A model generated the notes under the pieces. That model did no database searches and was not told where the DNA came from. It worked only from the letters and a program-made list of their open reading frames with translations. The position numbers and the translations under genes are program-made. Shown in pieces: positions 1-6,777 of a stretch of 9,202 nucleotides of DNA (positions within the stretch are counted from its first letter, which is position 1; every line of letters begins with the position of its first letter). The stretch is from Chloroflexota bacterium (GTDB lineage Bacteria; Chloroflexota; UBA6077; CF-72), in NCBI GenBank assembly GCA_019247135.1, contig JAFAPL010000752.1, positions 1 through 9,202 of the forward strand, written 5' to 3'.

Positions 1-115
1 CGAGGTAGACGTCAATGCGATCGAAGCCCGTCGCCTGACGGTCGAAGTCGCAGTACGGACAGATCGAGAGGCAGAAAGGGAAGTGGATGTACAGAGCGAG
101 CGAAGTCGTGAGCAC
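1..115 (-). CDS. hemW: HemW-like radical SAM protein, N-terminal fragment (gene continues past the left edge)
   Basis: Reading the minus strand from a GTG at 115-113 gives 38 residues, beginning MLTTSLALYIHFPFC and containing the radical SAM cluster CLSICPYC (CxxxCxxC) followed by DFDRQATGFDRIDVYL. The order YIHxPFCxxxCxYCDF close to the N-terminus is typical of HemW, formerly called oxygen-independent coproporphyrinogen III oxidase-like. HemW is a radical SAM haem chaperone related to HemN. The three cysteines would hold the SAM-binding 4Fe-4S cluster. An in-frame stop lies upstream (139-137 on the minus strand), so the start must fall between it and the motif. GTG 115 is the most plausible start, with no strong ribosome binding site visible. 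The gene is divergent from aspS. HemW and HemN cannot be firmly separated from this fragment, but the very short leader before YIHFPFC favours HemW. Confidence 0.75.
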   Translation of the reverse strand, partial: MLTTSLALYIHFPFCLSICPYCDFDRQATGFDRIDVYL

Positions 116-246
116 TAGTCTCGCACGTCGCGCGCGTTATTCTGTGCTCATATTCGTCGAGCGAGAGCCGCCTGCCCCGGGTAGGGTGTGACAACGGCGA
201 CTTGCCAGCATCGACTTCACTGAATGATCCACGACTCACGACTGCT
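116..246. promoter_or_regulatory. Divergent intergenic region between hemW and aspS, probable two-way promoter region
   Basis: About 130 bp separate two outward-reading genes, so both promoters should lie here. Most of it is GC-rich, with one A/T-richer island at about 136-157 (GTTATTCTGTGCTCATATTC). On the plus strand TATTCT (138-143) is a 4/6 match to a -10 box, but I see no convincing -35 box at the right distance. On the minus strand the same island offers GAATAT-like and AGAATA-like hexamers. I see no T-box (tRNA-sensing leader), no riboswitch-like structure and no clear operator palindrome. The promoter role is inferred from gene orientation rather than from a strong motif. Confidence 0.4.
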
Positions 247-2022
247 ATGAAACGCTCCATGATGTGCGGCGAAGTCCGCGCCGCGCACGTCGACCAATCT
301 GTCACCCTGCAAGGCTGGGTGCACACCGTGCGCGATCACGGCGGCCTGATCTTCATCGACCTGCGCGATCGCTCCGGATTGGTCCAGGTGCTGATCAACC
401 CGTCCAGCGCACCTGAAGCGCACGCGGTCGCCTCCGAGGTCCGCGATGAGTTCGTCGTCGAGGTCTGCGGCATCGTTCAGCGCCGCCCAGCCGGTAGTGA
501 GAACCCGCGCATCGGCACCGGCGAAATCGAAGTCCATGCGGAAAGCATCGAGGTGCTGAACCCGAGCCTGCCCTTGCCGTTCCAGGTCGCCGAGGACACG
601 CCCGTCGACGAGCGCTTGCGGTTGCAGTATCGCTATCTGGACCTGCGCCGAACGCGCATGACACGCAACATCGTGTTCCGCCATCGGGTGATCAAGTACA
701 TCCGCGACTTCATGGACGCGGCCGGCTTCATCGAGGTGGAAACGCCGATTCTCGCCAACCCGACGCCCGAGGGTGCGCGCGACTTTCTCGTGCCCAGCCG
801 CCTGCACCAGGGCAGCTTCTATGCGTTGCCGCAAAGCCCGCAGCAATACAAGCAGCTCTGCATGGTCGCGGGCATGGATCGCTATTTTCAGATTGCGCGG
901 TGCTTCCGCGACGAAGACCTGCGCGCGAATCGCGCCGTCGAGTTCACCCAGCTCGATCTCGAGATGTCGTTCGTCGAGCCAGAGGACGTGTTCGCGGTCT
1001 GCGAAGATCTGTTCAGCGGTCTGACCGAATCGCTCACGGACAAACGGGTGATGAGAAGGCCCTGGCCGCGCATCTCGTGGCAGGAAGCCATGGACCGCTA
1101 CGGCTCCGACAAGCCGGATCTTCGCTACGAGCTGCCAATCGTCGACGTCTCTGAGATCGCGGGCGCAACCGAGTTTCAGGTGTTCCGCGGGACGGTGGAG
1201 TCGGGCGGTGTGGTCCGTGCGCTGCGAGCGCCAGGCGCTGGTGGCGTGACCCGCCGACAGGTGGACGAGCTGACGGAAATAGCGAAGTCCGTGGGCGCGC
1301 GCGGCCTGGCGTGGGCTGCACTCGGCGATGAGCTCCGATCTTCGTTCGCCCGCTTTCTCACCGAGGGTCAACTGAATGCCCTCTCGAGCCGCCTCGAAGC
1401 GCAACCGGGCGATCTCGTGCTGCTGGTCGCGGACAAGTTGCCGGTGGCTCGTGCGACGATGGGTCGACTACGAAGCGAAATGGCAGTCCGTCTGGGCCTG
1501 GTCCCCAGAGACGTGGTCGCGTGGGCGTTCGTCACCGAGTTTCCCTGGTTCGAGCGCGACGAGCTGACCGGGCGGCTGACCTTCATGCACCACCCGTTCA
1601 CCATGCCTTACGAGCAAGACCTGCCGTTGCTGGGCACCGATCCACTCTGCGTTCGCGCCAGGGCGTACGACATCGTCGCCAACGGCGAAGAGCACGCCAG
1701 TGGCAGCATCCGCGTTCACCGCGCCGACATCCAGGCCAGGCTGTTCGAGCTGCTCGGCTACTCGCCCGAGCGAATCCAGTCCAACTTCGGACACATTCTC
1801 ACGGCCTTCCAGTATGGTGCGCCGCCCCACGGTGGCATCGCGCCTGGCCTGGACCGCATCATCGCGATGCTGCTCGACGAGGACAACATCCGCGAGGTCA
1901 TCCCCTATCCCAAGAACCAGAGCGCCCAGGACCTGATGATGAGCGCGCCCGCGCCGGTCGCGCCCGCACAGCTCGAAGAGCTGAACATCAGACTGGTCGA
2001 GCCGCCGCCTCAGGCGACTTGA
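247..2022 (+). CDS. aspS: Aspartate--tRNA ligase (AspRS), probably the non-discriminating Asp/Asn type
   Basis: A class II aminoacyl-tRNA synthetase of 591 aa, normal length for bacterial AspRS, that attaches aspartate to tRNA in the cytoplasm. The OB-fold anticodon domain spans about residues 1-110 (GWVHTVRDHGG at 23-33). The catalytic domain has the flipping loop TPEGARD (173-179), QSPQQYKQL with Lys202, motif 2 CFRDED (219-224), EFTQLD (232-237), and motif 3 GLDRI with Arg537. The bacterial insertion (GAD) domain lies between motifs 2 and 3. The start at ATG 247 is chosen because MKRSMMCGEV aligns with the usual MRTxYCGxL beginning; a TTG at 202 would add 15 unlikely residues. No Shine-Dalgarno sequence is clear. 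His31 and Gly83 match the residues linked to non-discriminating AspRS. Oddities are NRAVEFTQ where DRQPEFTQ is usual, and NGEEHASGS where NGxExGGGS is usual. ileS follows after 38 nt. Confidence 0.96.
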   Translation: MKRSMMCGEVRAAHVDQSVTLQGWVHTVRDHGGLIFIDLRDRSGLVQVLINPSSAPEAHAVASEVRDEFVVEVCGIVQRRPAGSENPRIGTGEIEVHAESIEVLNPSLPLPFQVAEDTPVDERLRLQYRYLDLRRTRMTRNIVFRHRVIKYIRDFMDAAGFIEVETPILANPTPEGARDFLVPSRLHQGSFYALPQSPQQYKQLCMVAGMDRYFQIARCFRDEDLRANRAVEFTQLDLEMSFVEPEDVFAVCEDLFSGLTESLTDKRVMRRPWPRISWQEAMDRYGSDKPDLRYELPIVDVSEIAGATEFQVFRGTVESGGVVRALRAPGAGGVTRRQVDELTEIAKSVGARGLAWAALGDELRSSFARFLTEGQLNALSSRLEAQPGDLVLLVADKLPVARATMGRLRSEMAVRLGLVPRDVVAWAFVTEFPWFERDELTGRLTFMHHPFTMPYEQDLPLLGTDPLCVRARAYDIVANGEEHASGSIRVHRADIQARLFELLGYSPERIQSNFGHILTAFQYGAPPHGGIAPGLDRIIAMLLDEDNIREVIPYPKNQSAQDLMMSAPAPVAPAQLEELNIRLVEPPPQAT

Positions 2023-2060
2023 ACGCTGCGCTAGGATTCTGCTGACCGCGCTCCATCACC

Positions 2061-5000
2061 ATGTTTCAACCTGTCCCCGACAAGCCCGATTTCCCGTCCC
2101 TCGAACGCCGCATCCTCGATTTCTGGGACGAAACGCAGGCATTTGAGGTCCTGCGCGCCAGGCTAGCCACATCGGAGAAGCAGTTCTCGTTCATCGACGG
2201 GCCGATCACGGCCAACGGCGCAATGGGCGTCCATCACGCGTGGGGACGCACGTACAAGGACCTGTACCTGCGCTACAAGGCGATGACCGGGCACAACTTG
2301 CGCTGGCAGAACGGTTTCGACTGCCAGGGGCTGTGGGTCGAGGTCGAGGCTGAGAAAGACCTGGGCTTCTCCACGAAGCGCGACATCGAACGCTACGGAG
2401 TGGCCGAGTTCGTCCAGTACTGCAAGAACCGAGTTTTGAAGTTCGCTCGATTGATCACCGAGCAAAGCATCCGCCTCGGTATGTGGATGGACTGGGCTGA
2501 CTCGTACTACACGATGTCGGAGGCCAACAACTTCACCATCTGGCGCGTCATCAAGACGTGTCAGGAGCGGGGCTGGCTCTACAGGGGCCACGACGTCATG
2601 CCGTGGTGTCCGCGCTGCGGCACGGGGATCAGCAACATGGAGATCGAGACCGAGGGCTACGCCGAGGTCACCCACCTGAGTCTGTACGTGAAGCTGCCTC
2701 TTCTGGACCGCCCCGGCGAAAGCCTCCTTGTCTGGACGACGACTCCCTGGACGCTGAGCGCGAACGTTGCTGCCGCCGTTCACCCCGAGTTGACGTACGC
2801 ACGCGCGAAAAAGGGCGACCAGACCGTCATCCTCGCCGAACCGCTGGTGAACGGCGTGCTCGGACCAGGCTGGGACGTGGTGCAGCACTTGAGGGGTGAA
2901 GAGCTCGTGGGCTGGCGCTACGCAGGCCCGTTCGACGAGCTGCCGGCGCAGAAGGGCGTCGAGCACCGGGTCATCCCGTGGGACGAGGTCAGCCAGGACG
3001 AAGGCATGGGCATCGTCCATATCGCCCCCGGCTGCGGCGAAGAAGACTTTCAGTTGGGCAAAGAGTTTGGTTTGCCTGCGATCGCGCCCCTCGACGAGAG
3101 CGGCATCTACGTCGATGGCTTCGGTTGGCTCACGGGCAAGAGCGTCAATGAAGTCGGCGCGCTGATCGCCGACGACCTGGAACAGAAGCACGTGTTGCTC
3201 AAACGGCAGCAGTACGCGCATCGATATCCGCATTGCTGGCGCTGCGGCACCGAGCTCGTGTTCAGACTTGTCGACGAGTGGTTCATCAGCGTGGCCGAGC
3301 TACGCCAGATGCTCATCGACATCACGCGTCAGATCCGCTGGATCCCCGACTTCGGCCTGGAGCGCGAGCTCGACTGGCTGCGGAACATGCACGACTGGAT
3401 GATCTCGAAGAAGCGCTACTGGGGCCTCGCCTTGCCGATCTGGTTTTGCGAGGACTGTCAGAGCTTCGATGTGATCGGCAGCCGCGAAGAGCTACAGGAG
3501 CGAGCCGTCGAGGGCTGGGGCGAATTCGAAGGGCATACCCCCCATCGACCCTGGATCGATCGGGTGAAGATCGCCTGCGGGACATGCGGCAAACACATCA
3601 GCCGAATCCCGGACGTCGGAAATCCGTGGCTGGACGCTGGCATCGTTCCCTTCTCGACACTCGATTACGACCACGATCCGCAACATTGGCGAAAGTGGTT
3701 TCCTGCCGACTTCATCACCGAGAGCTTTCCGGGGCAGTACCGCAACTGGTTCTATTCGCTGCTCGTCATGAGCGCGGTCCTGGAGAACAAGCCGCCGTTC
3801 ATGTCGGTGCTCGGCTACGGCACCCTGCGCGGTGAAGATGGCCGACCGATGCACAAGAGCTGGGGTAACGCCATCGCGTTCGACGAAGCCGCCGACCGCG
3901 CCGGGGCGGATGTCATGCGCTGGGTGTTCTCGTTGCACAACCCCGCCGCGCCGAACCTGAACTTCGGCTGGAAACTGACGGAGGAAACTAAGCGGCGTCT
4001 TCTGAAGATCTGGGAGAGCTACAAGTTCTTCGTGTTGTACGCCAGCCTCGAACAGTGGCGTCCTGGCTCGGCGCCGGCGCTGCTCGAGCGGTCCGAGCTG
4101 GATCGCTGGCTGGCCTCGCGGTTGAACACGCTCGTTGGCTTTGTGCGCGAGCGTCTCGACGATGTCGATGCGATGAACGCCGCTCGGGCGATCGAAGATT
4201 TTGTGGAAGAGCTGAGTAACTGGTACATCCGCCGCAGCCGCGCGCGCTTCCAGGTACCGGGTGCGAACGCCGATCCCGCCGCGATGGCTACGCTGTACGA
4301 CGCGCTCACAACTCTGACGCGCCTGTTGGCTCCGTTCCTGCCGTTTCTGAGCGAAGAGCTTTTCCAGAACCTGGTTCGCGGCGTGGACGCGACTGCCCCA
4401 ACCAGCGTGCACCACACAGACTATCCCGTGGTACAGCCCGAAGTGCAGGACGCTGATCTCGAACGTGTGATGGCCTGGACGCGCCAGGTCGCCAGCCTTG
4501 GCAACGCCGCCCGCAAAGGCGCAGGTATTCGCTTACGTCAACCGCTACTCACGCTGCGGGTATCTGGCGGCTCGACGTTCGATGCCCTTCCCGAGTGGGC
4601 GTCTGCTTTGCTCCGAGACGAGCTCAACGTCAAGCGCGTCGAGTACGCGCGCGAGCTGAGTGAAGCTGTCCGCCCGCGTGCCGAAGCCAATCCCAAGCTG
4701 CTCGGTCCGAAGTACGGCAAAGACTATCCGCGCATTCGGGCCGCGCTCCAGGCAGGCGATTTCTCCGTCCTCGACGATCGGCGTGTACGCGTCCTCGACT
4801 GGACCCTCGAACCCGACGAAGTCTCCATTTCGCTCGAGCCCGCGCCCGGTTTTGCCGCCGTGGCCGACGCTGGAATTCTGGTTGTGCTCGACACGAATCT
4901 CACGCCCGAGCTCATTGCGGAGGGCCGTGCGCGCGAGGTCGTGCGGTTGATCCAGGACGCCCGAAAACAGGCCGGTTTCGAGGTATCGGACCGCATCACG

Positions 5001-5192
5001 ATCCGCTACACCGCCGCCGATGGCATAGCCCAGGCGTTCCAGCGTCACGCCGACTACATCCAGCGCGAAACATTGGCCACGCGCCTCGAGCCAGGCCTGG
5101 ACTCTGCCTCTGAGCCCGAGTGGCACCGCGCAGCGGACCAGATCGACGGTCACCCCGTTGTGGTGGCCGTCCAGCGCAGTCGCTCCGCATGA
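2061..5192 (+). CDS. ileS: Isoleucine--tRNA ligase, IleRS2 type with altered GVHH signature motif
   Basis: A 1043-aa class I synthetase charging tRNA-Ile. The catalytic Rossmann fold begins about residue 40. The HIGH motif is replaced by GVHH (56-59) and KMSKS by PMHKS (596-600). The CP1 editing domain looks functional: WTTTPWTL (225-232) is the Thr-rich loop, and His320 and Asp329 align with E. coli His333 and Asp342. Two paired CxxC sites suggest zinc: C183/C186 with C392/C395, and C463/C466 with C506/C509. After the anticodon-binding helices (about 675-800) comes a C-terminal region (about 850-1040, with LTPELIAEGRAREVVRLIQD at 947-966) resembling the DUF5915 domain of IleRS2, in place of the IleRS1 C-terminal zinc finger. 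Other class-conserved spots are also changed: GFDCQGLW (85-92) and NPWLDAG (521-527). ATG 2061 is the first start after aspS and has no Shine-Dalgarno sequence. lspA follows 58 nt later, a common ileS neighbour. A divergent Val/Leu-type enzyme is less likely, given the editing-site residues and the context. Confidence 0.93.
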   Translation: MFQPVPDKPDFPSLERRILDFWDETQAFEVLRARLATSEKQFSFIDGPITANGAMGVHHAWGRTYKDLYLRYKAMTGHNLRWQNGFDCQGLWVEVEAEKDLGFSTKRDIERYGVAEFVQYCKNRVLKFARLITEQSIRLGMWMDWADSYYTMSEANNFTIWRVIKTCQERGWLYRGHDVMPWCPRCGTGISNMEIETEGYAEVTHLSLYVKLPLLDRPGESLLVWTTTPWTLSANVAAAVHPELTYARAKKGDQTVILAEPLVNGVLGPGWDVVQHLRGEELVGWRYAGPFDELPAQKGVEHRVIPWDEVSQDEGMGIVHIAPGCGEEDFQLGKEFGLPAIAPLDESGIYVDGFGWLTGKSVNEVGALIADDLEQKHVLLKRQQYAHRYPHCWRCGTELVFRLVDEWFISVAELRQMLIDITRQIRWIPDFGLERELDWLRNMHDWMISKKRYWGLALPIWFCEDCQSFDVIGSREELQERAVEGWGEFEGHTPHRPWIDRVKIACGTCGKHISRIPDVGNPWLDAGIVPFSTLDYDHDPQHWRKWFPADFITESFPGQYRNWFYSLLVMSAVLENKPPFMSVLGYGTLRGEDGRPMHKSWGNAIAFDEAADRAGADVMRWVFSLHNPAAPNLNFGWKLTEETKRRLLKIWESYKFFVLYASLEQWRPGSAPALLERSELDRWLASRLNTLVGFVRERLDDVDAMNAARAIEDFVEELSNWYIRRSRARFQVPGANADPAAMATLYDALTTLTRLLAPFLPFLSEELFQNLVRGVDATAPTSVHHTDYPVVQPEVQDADLERVMAWTRQVASLGNAARKGAGIRLRQPLLTLRVSGGSTFDALPEWASALLRDELNVKRVEYARELSEAVRPRAEANPKLLGPKYGKDYPRIRAALQAGDFSVLDDRRVRVLDWTLEPDEVSISLEPAPGFAAVADAGILVVLDTNLTPELIAEGRAREVVRLIQDARKQAGFEVSDRITIRYTAADGIAQAFQRHADYIQRETLATRLEPGLDSASEPEWHRAADQIDGHPVVVAVQRSRSA

Positions 5193-5250
5193 TGCCCTCA
5201 ATTCCTCGCCGCCGCGGCCCGCATGAGCAGAGCGCAGGACTGTCGGCGCA

Positions 5251-5805
5251 ATGAGCAGCGACGCACTGCCTGTCCCCGTGGACGCGCCACGCGAGCGGGC
5301 CTTTCCCATTCGCGGCCTGTTGTTCCTCGGCCTGGCCGTGCTGGTCGTGGTGGCCGACCAGATCACCAAACGTCTTGCCGAAGACCGCCTGTATCGCAGC
5401 GGCGCGCGCTCCGTCCCTATTCCGGGCACTGCGGACCTCTTGAGGCTCACCTACGTCGAGAATCGCGGGGCCGCCTTCGGCCTGCTGCAAGACCAGACCG
5501 CGTTCTTCGTCTTCGTCGGCATCATCGTCATCGGAGTCATCGCCGCCAGCTACCGCTACCTGCCACGCTCCGGGTTCATCCTCCACCTGGCACTCGGCCT
5601 GCAGCTCGGCGGGGCCATCGGCAATCTCATCGACCGTGTCCGTCAGGGCTACGTGGTCGACTTCGTCGACTTCGGCTATCGCTCGAACTGGTGGCCTGTG
5701 TTCAACGTCGCCGACTCCGCCATCGTGGTCGGCGTCGCGCTGCTTGCTCTAACGGCTCTGAGGTCCACCGAGGAGCCCGCCTCGACCGGAGATGCCAGCG
5801 GCTGA
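5251..5805 (+). CDS. lspA: Lipoprotein signal peptidase (signal peptidase II)
   Basis: A 184-aa inner-membrane aspartyl protease that cleaves the signal peptide from diacylglyceryl-modified prolipoproteins, acting after Lgt. Four hydrophobic segments are visible at about residues 20-36, 64-98 (interrupted), 108-127 and 150-170. The family boxes are present: DQITK (36-40), VENRGAAFGLL (69-79), GGAIGNLIDRV (120-130) with catalytic Asp128, VVDFVDF (135-141), and FNVADSAI (151-158) with catalytic Asp155. The 20-residue N-terminal leader before the first membrane segment is proline- and charge-rich and poorly conserved in the family. ATG 5251 is the only sensible in-frame start; another ATG at 5223 is out of frame. 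The stop lies inside the next gene (14-nt overlap), suggesting translational coupling. LspA is the target of globomycin and myxovirescin. Confidence 0.96.
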   Translation: MSSDALPVPVDAPRERAFPIRGLLFLGLAVLVVVADQITKRLAEDRLYRSGARSVPIPGTADLLRLTYVENRGAAFGLLQDQTAFFVFVGIIVIGVIAASYRYLPRSGFILHLALGLQLGGAIGNLIDRVRQGYVVDFVDFGYRSNWWPVFNVADSAIVVGVALLALTALRSTEEPASTGDASG

Positions 5806-6775
5806 GGCGAGCGAGCGACGGCGTTTACGAGCCGTCACTCGCGACGCGCCGACCGGCCGCATCGTGGTGGTCCCGCCGTTCGCCGCTGGCGATCGGCTGG
5901 ACGGCTTTCTCATGCGCCACGGTGGCGAGCCAGACCGCTCCCGCTCCGAATGGCAGCGCCTGATCGGCCTCGAAGCTGTCCGCCTGAACGGGCAGCCATC
6001 CAAGCCAAGCCAGCGCGTCGCGACGGGCGACCGGGTACTGGTGGCTCACGCACCGCGTCAGCTCGATCTTCCACCAGACGAGGACGTGCCGTTCAACGTC
6101 ATCTATGAGGACGCGGCCATGCTCGTGGTCGACAAACCCGCCGGCCTCGTGGTGCATCCGGCGCCCGGAAACGAGCACGGCACGCTGGTCAACGGCCTGC
6201 TGGCGCGCTTTCCGGAGTTGCGCGATGACTCGGGCGATCTGCGGCCTGGCATCGTGCACCGCCTCGACAAGGACACATCAGGGTTGATGGTGGTCGGCCG
6301 GACGCTCGCCGCGACGGCGAACCTGCAGCGTCAGATGCAGGCACGCACAACGGAAAAGCGCTACCTCCTGCTGGTGCGCGGCAACATCGATGAGGACGAA
6401 GGTCTGATCGACGCGCCGATCGCACGCGACCTGCGCAATCGTCAGCGCATGTCGGTCCGCGCGGGCGGTCGTTCAGCCCAGACCCGCTTTTCTGTACGTG
6501 AGCGTTTGGGTGAGTACACGCTGGTCGAAGCGCTGTTGTTGACGGGTAGAACGCATCAACTGCGCGTACACTTCGCTTCGATTGGACGACCCGTCGCCGG
6601 TGACGACACCTACGGCGCCGGTCGTCGACCGCCAGCACTGGCACGCCAGTTTGTCCACTCGTGGAAGCTGCGCCTCGAGAGTCCTGCCGACGGTGTCGAG
6701 CACACGTTTCAGGCAGATCTTCCGCCCGAGTTGGCGGATGTTCTGGAGCGCCTCCGTCGACGCGCTAAGGTATAG
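5792..6775 (+). CDS. rluD: RluA/RluD-family pseudouridine synthase
   Basis: A 327-aa RNA pseudouridine synthase, probably acting on 23S rRNA. An S4-like RNA-binding domain covers about residues 27-85 (DRLDGFL at 34-40, VRLNGQPSKPSQRVATGDRV at 63-82). The catalytic domain starts near YEDAAMLVVDKPAGLVVHPA (105-124). It holds the active-site signature RPGIVHRLDKDTSGL (151-165) with catalytic Asp159, TEKRYLLLVRG (187-197) and the C-terminal LLLTGRTHQLRVHF (248-261). With both the S4 domain and HRLDKDTSG, it matches the RluD/YlyB group usually found beside lspA. The exact target uridines cannot be read from sequence. ATG 5792 overlaps lspA by 14 nt and has GGAG abutting the start, too close for a good ribosome binding site. 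GTG codons near residues 25-26 are alternative starts, so the first ~24 residues are uncertain. Confidence 0.93.
   Translation: MPAAEASERRRLRAVTRDAPTGRIVVVPPFAAGDRLDGFLMRHGGEPDRSRSEWQRLIGLEAVRLNGQPSKPSQRVATGDRVLVAHAPRQLDLPPDEDVPFNVIYEDAAMLVVDKPAGLVVHPAPGNEHGTLVNGLLARFPELRDDSGDLRPGIVHRLDKDTSGLMVVGRTLAATANLQRQMQARTTEKRYLLLVRGNIDEDEGLIDAPIARDLRNRQRMSVRAGGRSAQTRFSVRERLGEYTLVEALLLTGRTHQLRVHFASIGRPVAGDDTYGAGRRPPALARQFVHSWKLRLESPADGVEHTFQADLPPELADVLERLRRRAKV
6767..6770 (+). promoter_or_regulatory. Ribosome binding site (AAGG) supporting the GTG start of gltX
   Basis: AAGG lies 7 nt before the GTG at 6778, inside the last codons of the preceding pseudouridine synthase gene. It is the best-placed Shine-Dalgarno-like element I see for any gene here. 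It supports GTG 6778 as the gltX start, which also places the family motif APSPTGDPHIGT at the expected residues 8-19. Confidence 0.5.
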
Positions 6776-6777
6776 GC

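Noticed and set aside
116..246. T-box or riboswitch leader in front of the synthetase operon
   Set aside because: The region is only about 130 bp, lacks the T-box consensus and a terminator/antiterminator pair, and is shared with the divergent hemW gene.
12..326. Minus-strand frame of 104 codons spanning the hemW/aspS gap
   Set aside because: It overlaps the clear HemW N-terminus in another frame and has a composition typical of a shadow frame.
217..1404. Long open frame on the minus strand opposite aspS (395 codons)
   Set aside because: It is antisense to an unambiguous AspRS, has no recognisable motif, and such frames are expected in high-GC coding DNA. The same holds for the frames opposite ileS (2163-3233 and 3492-4415), lspA (4996-5586) and gltX (7075-7941).
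5223..5963. Plus-strand frame of 246 codons beginning upstream of lspA
   Set aside because: It is Arg/Pro/Ala-rich and out of frame with both lspA and the pseudouridine synthase gene, which account for the same DNA with conserved motifs.
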